From Trichopria drosophilae (lineage: Eukaryota; Arthropoda; Insecta; Hymenoptera; Diapriidae): 64,000 nucleotides of DNA. Shown here piece after piece: positions 22,476-36,020 of the stretch. Under the pieces are notes generated by a model that made no database searches, was not told where the DNA came from, and saw only the letters and a program-made list of their open reading frames with translations. A program made the position numbers and the translations under genes. The stretch covers positions 72,998,501 through 73,062,500 of the forward strand of contig CM059582.1 of NCBI GenBank assembly GCA_030407085.1, read 5' to 3'. Each line of letters opens with the position of its first letter. The first letter of the stretch is position 1.

Positions 22476-25400
22476 ATTCAAAATAGCGGATTCAACATGG
22501 CGAAACGAAATGCAAAATGTTACTTGATCGATATGAAGTTTGGCACTCGGAGGGTTTTCGAGGTCGCTGATCACGAATATGGTCTTAAATTTTCAAATTT
22601 CAAAATTGCGGATCAAAATGCAAGATGGTACTTGATGGGAACGAAACTAAGCACTCGGTAGTTTTTGGGGTCGCTGTTCACGAAGCTATAGTCAGATGTT
22701 CAATATTCAAAATTGCGCATCCAATATGACGAATCCAATATGTCGAAGAAATGTTTCGTAAAGATCGGAATCGCTTGAAAATTGTTTCTAGATTGGATTT
22801 TACTCAGTTTAGTTAAAATGGGTGACGAAATTGGACTGTAATTGTGAAACTGAACTAATGTCTTTATAGTACCATGTTTTTTTATTGCAATATTTATTTT
22901 TGAGCTACCCAGAAAAATCTCGGTGAACATTTCAATTGTATTTCGATCTATTGTAATGAACGAAAAATAAAATTGTTTATTAAAAATATACTGTACTTAA
23001 ATTTGTATGGTTTTGTTTGCTTCAAATTGTATGCTTATTTCATAAATCTGTCCTGATTTTCATAATATTGTAACTCTTTGTAGTAATGGACGGTGTGAGG
23101 AGAAAATTCAAGTACGTGAGGCCATAAAGCCATTTATTGATACGCAATTTTCACCTGATTTGTATTAATGTAACCTTATCTTCTGACGTGCCGCAATTAC
23201 GTCATAAAGTTAATTAAATGCGTCACATAGGAAGTTCTGCGATCAATAGAATCATGAAGTAATCTAAAATCCCACTAGCACTAATTTGCATTCACTCAAT
23301 AACTTGCGAACGACATTATATCAAATATTAAATAAATATGCAAAGGTAGAAATTTAGAAAATGAACACTTTCGGCGTTCAAAATTCACAGGTAAAGAACT
23401 GTTTTAAACATAGTTTTCCATTTAATATGTTTTCGGAATATTTAGATTTGTTCGCGACAAAGATTTTGATCTGTAGTCCAGTCACTATGTACAAAAAAAG
23501 GCTTGAAAAAGACAAAATTCCTAGTAGCAATTTTTTTTTCTAGGTTGTATGGGACATCGAGAAAAGCTAAACTCTCATTTTTCAGCACCTGAGAGCGCGT
23601 GCTTTATTTGCTAGACTAAAAAAACCTAAACAAATCGGGAACGGAAAAGGAAAAAGTTCGTAAAACCCGGAAAATCTCAGCGGGTAGTTGATGAAAAAAA
23701 AATATTAATGTGGGATCAATGTAACTTTCAACGAGATATTCAGTGATGACCTTGGATTTGACCTTGGACATCTCCTTAAAGGTCATTGAAAGGTCAACTT
23801 TTTTTTTAAATCCAACCCCATACTTTTGATGTCGGTAATCGAAAGAGTGTAAAATTTTACGTTCAAATTCGCCTCGAGGTTTAAGGTCAACGTGACCTCT
23901 GGAGGTCAAATATCGGTAAAATTACGTTTGCAAAAAACTCTTGCCGAACAAGAGGCTAGAGATTTGTAAATAATAAAAGAAACAATTTTTGTAACGTTAC
24001 AAATGTTATTATATTTTTTGACAGTAATGCGCTTTCATACTCAGACATGGACCGCGACATTGACTGTATAGGCCAATCTTGACTACATTTTTTTAAAAAT
24101 GCTTATAACTTTTTCACTTTTTGACCAATCAATGTATGATGTGTAGCAAAAGTGTTCCTTTTTCATAGAGCATTCGAACAATAATCTCCAATTGACCCAA
24201 TTCATTTTTAATCAGAAGTTATAAATGTAATTCAAACAGTGGTAAAATAAAAGAGATAAATTTGATGTCCCAGGCGCAGCGATTTCATGCCGCGTAGAGA
24301 CACAGCCGATTCACCGCTGAGCTGCTGACGCGGAACTCGCACTTTGAGAGCGCTCTACAAGGAGTATTTTTCAACAAATGTGAACGTATAATATATGATA
24401 ATTGTTCATTTTTTTCGATTTATTCAAAATAGCGGATTCAACATGGCGAAACGAAATGCAAAATGTTACTTGATCGATATGAAGTTTGGCACTCGGAGGG
24501 TTTTCGAGGTCGCTGATCACGAATATGGTCTTAAATTTTCAAATTTCAAAATTGCGGATCAAAATGCAAGATGGTACTTGATGGGAACGAAACTAAGCAC
24601 TCGGTAGTTTTTGGGGTCGCTGTTCACGAAGCTATAGTCAGATGTTCAATATTCAAAATTGCGCATCCAATATGACGAATCCAATATGTCGAAGAAATGT
24701 TTCGTAAAGATCGGAATCGCTTGAAAATTGTTTCTAGATTGGATTTTACTCAGTTTAGTTAAAATGGGTGACGAAATTGGACTGTAATTGTGAAACTGAA
24801 CTAATGTCTTTATAGTACCATGTTTTTTTATTGCAATATTTATTTTTGAGCTACCCAGAAAAATCTCGGTGAACATTTCAATTGTATTTCGATCTATTGT
24901 AATGAACGAAAAATAAAATTGTTTATTAAAAATATACTGTACTTAAATTTGTATGGTTTTGTTTGCTTCAAATTGTATGCTTATTTCATAAATCTGTCCT
25001 GATTTTCATAATATTGTAACTCTTTGTAGTAATGGACGGTGTGAGGAGAAAATTCAAGTACGTGAGGCCATAAAGCCATTTATTGATACGCAATTTTCAC
25101 CTGATTTGTATTAATGTAACCTTATCTTCTGACGTGCCGCAATTACGTCATAAAGTTAATTAAATGCGTCACATAGGAAGTTCTGCGATCAATAGAATCA
25201 TGAAGTAATCTAAAATCCCACTAGCACTAATTTGCATTCACTCAATAACTTGCGAACGACATTATATCAAATATTAAATAAATATGCAAAGGTAGAAATT
25301 TAGAAAATGAACACTTTCGGCGTTCAAAATTCACAGGTAAAGAACTGTTTTAAACATAGTTTTCCATTTAATATGTTTTCGGAATATTTAGATTTGTTCG

Positions 25401-28400
25401 CGACAAAGATTTTGATCTGTAGTCCAGTCACTATGTACAAAAAAAGGCTTGAAAAAGACAAAATTCCTAGTAGCAATTTTTTTTTCTAGGTTGTATGGGA
25501 CATCGAGAAAAGCTTAACTCTCATTTTTCAGCACCTGAGAGCGCGTGCTTTATTTGCTAGACTAAAAAAACCTAAACAAATCGGGAACGGAAAAGGAAAA
25601 AGTTCGTAAAACCCGGAAAATCTCAGCGGGTAGTTGATGAAAAAAAAATATTAATGTGGGATCAATGTAACTTTCAACGAGATATTCAGTGATGACCTTG
25701 GATTTGACCTTGGACATCTCCTTAAAGGTCATTGAAAGGTCAACTTTTTTTTTAAATCCAACCCCATACTTTTGATGTCGGTAATCGAAAGAGTGTAAAA
25801 TTTTACGTTCAAATTCGCCTCGAGGTTTAAGGTCAACGTGACCTCTGGAGGTCAAATATCGGTAAAATTACGTTTGCAAAAAACTCTTGCCGAACAAGAG
25901 GCTAGAGATTTGTAAATAATAAAAGAAACAATTTTTGTAACGTTACAAATGTTATTATATTTTTTGACAGTAATGCGCTTTCATACTCAGACATGGACCG
26001 CGACATTGACTGTATAGGCCAATCTTGACTACATTTTTTTAAAAATGCTTATAACTTTTTCACTTTTTGACCAATCAATGTATGATGTGTAGCAAAAGTG
26101 TTCCTTTTTCATAGAGCATTCGAACAATAATCTCCAATTGACCCAATTCATTTTTAATCAGAAGTTATAAATGTAATTCAAACAGTGGTAAAATAAAAGA
26201 GATAAATTTGATGTCCCAGGCGCAGCGATTTCATGCCGCGTAGAGACACAGCCGATTCACCGCTGAGCTGCTGACGCGGAACTCGCACTTTGAGAGCGCT
26301 CTACAAGGAGTATTTTTCAACAAATGTGAACGTATAATATATGATAATTGTTCATTTTTTTCGATTTATTCAAAATAGCGGATTCAACATGGCGAAACGA
26401 AATGCAAAATGTTACTTGATCGATATGAAGTTTGGCACTCGGAGGGTTTTCGAGGTCGCTGATCACGAATATGGTCTTAAATTTTCAAATTTCAAAATTG
26501 CGGATCAAAATGCAAGATGGTACTTGATGGGAACGAAACTAAGCACTCGGTAGTTTTTGGGGTCGCTGTTCACGAAGCTATAGTCAGATGTTCAATATTC
26601 AAAATTGCGCATCCAATATGACGAATCCAATATGTCGAAGAAATGTTTCGTAAAGATCGGAATCGCTTGAAAATTGTTTCTAGATTGGATTTTACTCAGT
26701 TTAGTTAAAATGGGTGACGAAATTGGACTGTAATTGTGAAACTGAACTAATGTCTTTATAGTACCATGTTTTTTTATTGCAATATTTATTTTTGAGCTAC
26801 CCAGAAAAATCTCGGTGAACATTTCAATTGTATTTCGATCTATTGTAATGAACGAAAAATAAAATTGTTTATTAAAAATATACTGTACTTAAATTTGTAT
26901 GGTTTTGTTTGCTTCAAATTGTATGCTTATTTCATAAATCTGTCCTGATTTTCATAATATTGTAACTCTTTGTAGTAATGGACGGTGTGAGGAGAAAATT
27001 CAAGTACGTGAGGCCATAAAGCCATTTATTGATACGCAATTTTCACCTGATTTGTATTAATGTAACCTTATCTTCTGACGTGCCGCAATTACGTCATAAA
27101 GTTAATTAAATGCGTCACATAGGAAGTTCTGCGATCAATAGAATCATGAAGTAATCTAAAATCCCACTAGCACTAATTTGCATTCACTCAATAACTTGCG
27201 AACGACATTATATCAAATATTAAATAAATATGCAAAGGTAGAAATTTAGAAAATGAACACTTTCGGCGTTCAAAATTCACAGGTAAAGAACTGTTTTAAA
27301 CATAGTTTTCCATTTAATATGTTTTCGGAATATTTAGATTTGTTCGCGACAAAGATTTTGATCTGTAGTCCAGTCACTATGTACAAAAAAAGGCTTGAAA
27401 AAGACAAAATTCCTAGTAGCAATTTTTTTTTCTAGGTTGTATGGGACATCGAGAAAAGCTAAACTCTCATTTTTCAGCACCTGAGAGCGCGTGCTTTATT
27501 TGCTAGACTAAAAAAACCTAAACAAATCGGGAACGGAAAAGGAAAAAGTTCGTAAAACCCGGAAAATCTCAGCGGGTAGTTGATGAAAAAAAAATATTAA
27601 TGTGGGATCAATGTAACTTTCAACGAGATATTCAGTGATGACCTTGGATTTGACCTTGGACATCTCCTTAAAGGTCATTGAAAGGTCAACTTTTTTTTTA
27701 AATCCAACCCCATACTTTTGATGTCGGTAATCGAAAGAGTGTAAAATTTTACGTTCAAATTCGCCTCGAGGTTTAAGGTCAACGTGACCTCTGGAGGTCA
27801 AATATCGGTAAAATTACGTTTGCAAAAAACTCTTGCCGAACAAGAGGCTAGAGATTTGTAAATAATAAAAGAAACAATTTTTGTAACGTTACAAATGTTA
27901 TTATATTTTTTGACAGTAATGCGCTTTCATACTCAGACATGGACCGCGACATTGACTGTATAGGCCAATCTTGACTACATTTTTTTAAAAATGCTTATAA
28001 CTTTTTCACTTTTTGACCAATCAATGTATGATGTGTAGCAAAAGTGTTCCTTTTTCATAGAGCATTCGAACAATAATCTCCAATTGACCCAATTCATTTT
28101 TAATCAGAAGTTATAAATGTAATTCAAACAGTGGTAAAATAAAAGAGATAAATTTGATGTCCCAGGCGCAGCGATTTCATGCCGCGTAGAGACACAGCCG
28201 ATTCACCGCTGAGCTGCTGACGCGGAACTCGCACTTTGAGAGCGCTCTACAAGGAGTATTTTTCAACAAATGTGAACGTATAATATATGATAATTGTTCA
28301 TTTTTTTCGATTTATTCAAAATAGCGGATTCAACATGGCGAAACGAAATGCAAAATGTTACTTGATCGATATGAAGTTTGGCACTCGGAGGGTTTTCGAG

Positions 28401-31400
28401 GTCGCTGATCACGAATATGGTCTTAAATTTTCAAATTTCAAAATTGCGGATCAAAATGCAAGATGGTACTTGATGGGAACGAAACTAAGCACTCGGTAGT
28501 TTTTGGGGTCGCTGTTCACGAAGCTATAGTCAGATGTTCAATATTCAAAATTGCGCATCCAATATGACGAATCCAATATGTCGAAGAAATGTTTCGTAAA
28601 GATCGGAATCGCTTGAAAATTGTTTCTAGATTGGATTTTACTCAGTTTAGTTAAAATGGGTGACGAAATTGGACTGTAATTGTGAAACTGAACTAATGTC
28701 TTTATAGTACCATGTTTTTTTATTGCAATATTTATTTTTGAGCTACCCAGAAAAATCTCGGTGAACATTTCAATTGTATTTCGATCTATTGTAATGAACG
28801 AAAAATAAAATTGTTTATTAAAAATATACTGTACTTAAATTTGTATGGTTTTGTTTGCTTCAAATTGTATGCTTATTTCATAAATCTGTCCTGATTTTCA
28901 TAATATTGTAACTCTTTGTAGTAATGGACGGTGTGAGGAGAAAATTCAAGTACGTGAGGCCATAAAGCCATTTATTGATACGCAATTTTCACCTGATTTG
29001 TATTAATGTAACCTTATCTTCTGACGTGCCGCAATTACGTCATAAAGTTAATTAAATGCGTCACATAGGAAGTTCTGCGATCAATAGAATCATGAAGTAA
29101 TCTAAAATCCCACTAGCACTAATTTGCATTCACTCAATAACTTGCGAACGACATTATATCAAATATTAAATAAATATGCAAAGGTAGAAATTTAGAAAAT
29201 GAACACTTTCGGCGTTCAAAATTCACAGGTAAAGAACTGTTTTAAACATAGTTTTCCATTTAATATGTTTTCGGAATATTTAGATTTGTTCGCGACAAAG
29301 ATTTTGATCTGTAGTCCAGTCACTATGTACAAAAAAAGGCTTGAAAAAGACAAAATTCCTAGTAGCAATTTTTTTTTCTAGGTTGTATGGGACATCGAGA
29401 AAAGCTTAACTCTCATTTTTCAGCACCTGAGAGCGCGTGCTTTATTTGCTAGACTAAAAAAACCTAAACAAATCGGGAACGGAAAAGGAAAAAGTTCGTA
29501 AAACCCGGAAAATCTCAGCGGGTAGTTGATGAAAAAAAAATATTAATGTGGGATCAATGTAACTTTCAACGAGATATTCAGTGATGACCTTGGATTTGAC
29601 CTTGGACATCTCCTTAAAGGTCATTGAAAGGTCAACTTTTTTTTTAAATCCAACCCCATACTTTTGATGTCGGTAATCGAAAGAGTGTAAAATTTTACGT
29701 TCAAATTCGCCTCGAGGTTTAAGGTCAACGTGACCTCTGGAGGTCAAATATCGGTAAAATTACGTTTGCAAAAAACTCTTGCCGAACAAGAGGCTAGAGA
29801 TTTGTAAATAATAAAAGAAACAATTTTTGTAACGTTACAAATGTTATTATATTTTTTGACAGTAATGCGCTTTCATACTCAGACATGGACCGCGACATTG
29901 ACTGTATAGGCCAATCTTGACTACATTTTTTTAAAAATGCTTATAACTTTTTCACTTTTTGACCAATCAATGTATGATGTGTAGCAAAAGTGTTCCTTTT
30001 TCATAGAGCATTCGAACAATAATCTCCAATTGACCCAATTCATTTTTAATCAGAAGTTATAAATGTAATTCAAACAGTGGTAAAATAAAAGAGATAAATT
30101 TGATGTCCCAGGCGCAGCGATTTCATGCCGCGTAGAGACACAGCCGATTCACCGCTGAGCTGCTGACGCGGAACTCGCACTTTGAGAGCGCTCTACAAGG
30201 AGTATTTTTCAACAAATGTGAACGTATAATATATGATAATTGTTCATTTTTTTCGATTTATTCAAAATAGCGGATTCAACATGGCGAAACGAAATGCAAA
30301 ATGTTACTTGATCGATATGAAGTTTGGCACTCGGAGGGTTTTCGAGGTCGCTGATCACGAATATGGTCTTAAATTTTCAAATTTCAAAATTGCGGATCAA
30401 AATGCAAGATGGTACTTGATGGGAACGAAACTAAGCACTCGGTAGTTTTTGGGGTCGCTGTTCACGAAGCTATAGTCAGATGTTCAATATTCAAAATTGC
30501 GCATCCAATATGACGAATCCAATATGTCGAAGAAATGTTTCGTAAAGATCGGAATCGCTTGAAAATTGTTTCTAGATTGGATTTTACTCAGTTTAGTTAA
30601 AATGGGTGACGAAATTGGACTGTAATTGTGAAACTGAACTAATGTCTTTATAGTACCATGTTTTTTTATTGCAATATTTATTTTTGAGCTACCCAGAAAA
30701 ATCTCGGTGAACATTTCAATTGTATTTCGATCTATTGTAATGAACGAAAAATAAAATTGTTTATTAAAAATATACTGTACTTAAATTTGTATGGTTTTGT
30801 TTGCTTCAAATTGTATGCTTATTTCATAAATCTGTCCTGATTTTCATAATATTGTAACTCTTTGTAGTAATGGACGGTGTGAGGAGAAAATTCAAGTACG
30901 TGAGGCCATAAAGCCATTTATTGATACGCAATTTTCACCTGATTTGTATTAATGTAACCTTATCTTCTGACGTGCCGCAATTACGTCATAAAGTTAATTA
31001 AATGCGTCACATAGGAAGTTCTGCGATCAATAGAATCATGAAGTAATCTAAAATCCCACTAGCACTAATTTGCATTCACTCAATAACTTGCGAACGACAT
31101 TATATCAAATATTAAATAAATATGCAAAGGTAGAAATTTAGAAAATGAACACTTTCGGCGTTCAAAATTCACAGGTAAAGAACTATTTTAAACATAGTTT
31201 TCCATTTAATATGTTTTCGGAATGTTTAGATTTGTTCGCGACAAAGATTTTGATCTGTAGTCCAGTCACTATGTACAAAAAAAGGCTTGAAAAAGACAAA
31301 ATTCCTAGTAGCAATTTTTTTTTCTAGGTTGTATGGGACATCGAGAAAAGCTTACCTCTCATTTTTCAGCACCTGAGAGCGCGTGCTTTATTTGCTAGAC

Positions 31401-31996
31401 TAAAAAAACCTAAACAAATCGGGAACGGAAAAGGAAAAAGTTCGTAAACCCCGGAAAATCTCAGCGGGTAGTTGATGAAAAAAAAATATTAATGTGGGAT
31501 CAATGTAACTTTCAACGATATATTCAGTGATGACCTGGGATTTGACCTTGGACATCTCCTTAAAGGTCATTGAAAGGTCAACTTTTTTTTTAAATCCAAC
31601 CCCATACTTTTGATGTCGGTAATCGAAAGAGTGTTAAATTTTACGTTCAAATTCGCCTGGAGGTTTAAGGTCAACGTGACCTCTGGAGGTCAAATATCGG
31701 TAAAATTACGTTTGCAAAAAACTCTTGCCGAACAAGAGGCTAGAGATTTGTAAATAATAAAAGAAACAATTTTTGTAACGTTACAAATGTTATTATATTT
31801 TTTGACAGTAATGCGCTTTCATATTCAGACATGGACCGCGACATTGACTGTATAGGCCAACCTTGACTACATTTTTTTAAAAATGCTTATAACTTTTTCA
31901 CTTTTTGACCAATCAATGTATGATGTGTAGCAAAAGTGTTCCTTTTTCATAGAGCATTCGAACAATAATCTCCAATTGACCCAATTCATTTTTAAT
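22476..31996 (+). repeat. Tandem array, 1,946 bp unit, about 4.9 copies
   Basis: Unit starts lie at 22476, 24422, 26368, 28314 and 30260; spacing is exactly 1,946 bp. The first four copies are almost identical. A marker base in each copy alternates A, T, A, T, T (positions 23569, 25515, 27461, 29407, 31353), which suggests that a two-unit block of 3,892 bp was duplicated. The fifth copy has about ten private differences in its second half and ends early. Each unit holds the same short ORFs on both strands (97, 76, 70 and 60 codons). They show no protein-family motif and are treated as chance. Each unit also has a cluster of AAGGTCA/TGACCTT motifs. Confidence 0.95.
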
Positions 31997-32116
31997 CGAG
32001 ATATCGAAGAATTAAGTAAAATAAAAGAGATAAATTTTTAGTTTTTTGCATTTTACTCGAAAGTTTCGATCGTAAATGAAAAACTTTTCAAATAAAAGTT
32101 GTAGTGCATAAAAAAA

Positions 32117-32868
32117 TGAACAATTATCATATATTATACGTTCATATTTGTTGAAAAATACTCCTTGTAGAGCGCTCTCAAAGTGCGAGTTCCGCGTCAG
32201 CGGCTCAGCGGTGAATCGGCTGTGTCTCTACGCGGCATGAAATCGCTGCGCCTGGGACATCAAATTTATCTCTTTTATTTTACCACTGTTTAAATTACAT
32301 TTATAACTTCTGATTAAAAATGAATTGGGTCAATTGGAGATTATTGTTCGAATGCTCTATGAAAAAGGAACACTTTTGCTACACATCATACATTGATTGG
32401 TCAAAAAGTGAAAAAGTTATAAGCATTTTTAAAAAAATGTAGTCAAGGTTGGCCTATACAGTCAATGTCGCGGTCCATGTCTGAATATGAAAGCGCATTA
32501 CTGTCAAAAAATATAATAACATTTGTAACGTTACAAAAATTGTTTCTTTTATTATTTACAAATCTCTAGCCTCTTGTTCGGCAAGAGTTTTTTGCAAACG
32601 TAATTTTACCGATATTTGACCTCCAGAGGTCACGTTGACCTTAAACCTCGAGGCGAATTTGAACGTAAAATTTTACACTCTTTCGATTACCGACATCAAA
32701 AGTATGGGGTTGGATTTAAAAAAAAAGCTGACCTTTCAATGACCTTTAAGGAGATGTCCAAGGTCAAATCCCAGGTCATCACTGAATATCTCGTTGAAAG
32801 TTACATTGATCCCACATTAATATTTTTTTTCATCAACTACCCGCTGAGATTTTCCGGGGTTTACGAAC
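32117..32868 (-). repeat. Inverted partial copy of the 1,946 bp unit
   Basis: This is the reverse complement of the part of the unit that lies at about 23655-24410 in copy 1, with scattered changes. A ~120 bp junction (31997-32116) separates it from the last direct copy, so array and inverted piece form a hairpin-like structure near the right end. The ORF at 32616-32909 is the same artefactual reading frame as in the array. Confidence 0.85.
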
Positions 32869-33009
32869 TTTTTCATCACCTTGTATACAAAATAATCCTC
32901 TTCTCCTGATTCCGGAATTTTCTTTCCGACGCGTTGAATTCTTTTTATCACGCAATTACAGCATCTTGTCAAAAGATCGGATTGACTTATTACAAACAGG
33001 TGAAAAATG

Positions 33010-33690
33010 CGTAGCAGTGAATTTTGAAGCAGTCATTTTGAATTTTGAAAATCTGAGGCTAGATTCATGAACAGAGACCTTGAAAACACCCGAGTGCCCA
33101 GTTGCACTTACATCAAGTAACATTTTGTATTTCGTTCCGCCATTTTGAATTTTGAAAAATTTGAGGCCAGATTCGTGATCAGCGACCGCAAAAACCCCCG
33201 AGTATCATATTTCATCTCGATCAAGTAACAATTTGTATTTCGTTCCGCCATCTTGGATCTGACATTTTGAATTTTGAAAAATTTGAGGCCACACTCGTGA
33301 CCAGCGACCCCAAAAAACCCCTAGTAGCATATTTCATCTCGATCAAGTAACATTTTGCATTTCGGTCCGCCATATTGGATTCGCCTTTTTAATTTTTAAA
33401 AAATCAGACCAGATTCGTGATCAGCGACCCCAAAAACTTTCGGGTAACGTATTTCAGCTGTTTCCCATTCAAGTTCGTTTGATATATGCACGTATGCAAC
33501 ACGCAGCATTTTTACAATTACATCTATCAACATCTGAATAAGAGAATTGTAAATTAACAAACAAATATATTAAAAAGCGAGTGAACGATTCTTATAGTAC
33601 AGACATTCATGAGCATTTAAAAAAAAAAGTTAAAATCGGTTAAGGGGGGGTGATACCTTTGCCGCCAGAAGTGCCCGAGGAAATACTGTG
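33010..33690 (-). repeat. Right terminal inverted arm of the Transib-like element
   Basis: Inverse of the left arm: the blocks CAGCGACCCCAAAAAC and CCGCCATTTTGAATTTTGAA recur, ending in GGTGATACCTTTGCCGCCAG and CTGTG at 33690. The CGTCG duplication follows. Confidence 0.8.
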
Positions 33691-33695
33691 CGTCG

Positions 33696-36020
33696 GGAGC
33701 TGGCAGATTTGGGCCAGTTGTTCCGGTGAGAAAATATTGGTGGAAAGTTGAGGGTCGATTGCCGTCGAAAAATGGGCGCCCCACACGGATCACTGGGCCT
33801 GTAAACGGAGACGGACCCTCCTTAACCGACGGCGCACCCTTCACTGCAAAGACGAAAAAAACAAAATCGTGGTTATTGAATTGTAGGGCCGAGATAGGTG
33901 GGATGGAAGTGAAAGGAAGAGTGAGACGAGGTGAAGTCTTGGGATTGGTAATGGTAAAAAAAAACTGAGAGGAGCGGGGCGAATGAATTGAGTCTACACG
34001 GATGTTTCTGAGCTTTTCGCAATTTAAAAAAAAAGGATTCCTATGGGTCGATCATGCATCGGAGCGTATTGACCCTGATTCCATGACCAACCGAGAGTTT
34101 TGGAAAGTTGGCAACGCGGGGAGGCCCAGCGTGGTCGAAGACCAATGTTAACCGCTCGGGAGTCAACGCCTTTGTCGATCCCTTAAAAAAAAATATGCCC
34201 TACGGGTACCAGAACCAGGTTGGTACCAGGTGGACCAAACCTAAGGTTCACAACGGAGAGGCTCAATGTCGACGAAGACCAGCGGTCGCAGCTCGGAAGC
34301 TACCCTTTCATCTATAAAAAAAAAATAACGGGGAAGAATAGGAGTAAGAGGGTCAGCTGGATACTTACTGATTCAGGTAGACTGCACCGGGGTTGAAGTT
34401 CGGCTGGGGTGCTGAAACTGTTGGTCCCCCTTTGGAAGCAGCTGGAGAGTCGGCGGGATCGTTGTTTTCCTCGGCGACGGTCCTTGACGACTTCGACGGG
34501 TTGGAGTGTTGTGATTTCACAAGTTTGAACTAACCTCGTAGCATGTTCAGAAGCGGAGTAATTTGCAAAATTAGTTTTGATCTTGATAAATATATTTAAA
34601 CAATTGAGAAATTACTTAATTAACACGGCGATTATTAATTACTTATGAACATTGATTTTTAAGTATTTTAATGCACACAAAAGCCATGTAGTTCGTTAAT
34701 TATTTGTGCAAATTGACAATGTTTTCAACAAAATTAGATGTTCTATATTGTTACTATTTTATTATAATAACCTACATTCGAAAATAGTAGTTTTAAGAAA
34801 TATACATCTATACGGAAATAAAGAGAATTGTTGATAATATGACTAGCTAATTTGGTAACTCGGTATTGTTAATAATACATGCAGAATTTGTTAATTAAGC
34901 ACTGGCATTGGTTTGTCCTAGATAATATTTTTTGATTGTTTTCAGGGGTTTCTCTTAATTATTCCAGAAATTTTTTTATATAAAAATGTAAAGAAAATTA
35001 TTTCGAGTCATAATATTTTGTTTCGTGGTTTTTTATTTATTATTTTGCATAAAAATTGAATAAATTCTAACAGATTGGGCGTGGCTCGGGTGTGTAATTG
35101 TATGTGTGTGCATATGGATAAGTATGTGAAAAACAATTTATTTATTGATAAAATATCGTATATATTGCTGAAAATCATTTTTGTTTTAATTTGTGTCATT
35201 AGTAGAAGTTCAAAATGTTTATTTATTCATTTGTTTTGTTTATAGAATTATTTGCATAGTGAATTATGGTTTTAATTATATTTTGTTTGTAGTCAAAATG
35301 TGCAGAAAATTGTGTCGAATCATACTTTCACGTCAGATATGAATATTTTTCATTAGTTTTTGTTTAAATTAAAAATATATTTATATGAAGGTCACGTTGT
35401 GTAACTTTTTAGAAGGGTATTTGTTTGTATGGGTTCTCATGTATGTGTCTCTTCTTTTTTGACATCGACGTTTAGGAATTTTTATGACTGGAAAGTTAAG
35501 GATTGTATGTTTTTATGCTCTAACGGTCGTTTTTGACATGTACATTACATTATTTTGATAATGGTGTTTTTATCGTTATGCAACGTGTAAAACAATGAGT
35601 TGCTAAAAATTTGAAAGTGCCTTCTCATTTATCTCCTTTTCGTTTGCGTGCTGCTGCAATAAGCCCTAAGGAAATCGCGAACCTAATTCGGACGAAAGTT
35701 ACAATATGTCTTACTGGGTTCGTCATATCAAGCCTAACATTAATCTATGACGGAGGTTTTGACATTTTATATACTCTGAGGAAACATTTTCAATTGCGAG
35801 ATATTTACATTTGGTTTGCCGGATTGATCTGTATTTTATAATAATTTGTTTTTCTTTTTGTAAATAACATCTTCCTTTGTATCGCGTCAGATTATAAATA
35901 ATCTACATGTTATAAATATTTATTCGGTTTGTCTCATTTTTATCATTACTATGATATAGTAATTTGTTCGTTGCGTTGATTAATTCATAGAATAATTTTT
36001 ATCATTTTTCATTTGTTCGT
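33696..36020. other. No gene recognised; GC-rich then AT-rich spacer
   Basis: 33.7-34.5 kb is relatively GC-rich and has open stretches at 33726-33968 and 34108-34317 that match nothing I know. Four A runs of 8-10 bases (near 33957, 34026, 34183, 34317) are a feature of this piece. From 34.5 to 36.0 kb the DNA is AT-rich. An ORF at 35611-35841 (76 codons) would encode two hydrophobic stretches but has no other support. Confidence 0.4.

Larger units (their letters stand above)
21926..33690. mobile_element. Giant Transib-like non-autonomous element with internal tandem array
   Basis: The termini CACAGTATTTCCTCGGGCAC (21926) and its inverse (ending 33690) are flanked on both sides by CGTCG (21921-21925 and 33691-33695), a 5 bp target duplication. 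Transib transposons are known for CAC-starting, RSS-heptamer-like ends and 5 bp GC-rich duplications fitting CGNCG, which is why I assign it there. Inside are long terminal inverted arms of 108-125 bp subrepeats (21926-22475 and about 33010-33690), about 4.9 head-to-tail copies of a 1,946 bp unit (22476-31996) and one inverted partial unit (32117-32868). No transposase ORF is present, so it would need one in trans. 11,765 bp is very long for a non-autonomous element. Confidence 0.72.

Noticed and set aside
22700..22930. 76-, 70- and 60-codon ORFs recurring with the array
   Set aside because: Same reason: identical by duplication, short, no motif, no start context.
23616..23909. 97-codon minus-strand ORF repeated in each array unit (also inverted at 32616)
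   Set aside because: Its repetition only reflects the 1,946 bp DNA repeat. It reads through AAGGTCA-type motifs and a T-rich run, has no domain, and no codon-level selection can be inferred from near-identical copies.
22476..31996. CRISPR-like or centromeric satellite
   Set aside because: Units are far too long for CRISPR, and the array is confined within transposon-like termini. A centromeric role cannot be argued from one array.
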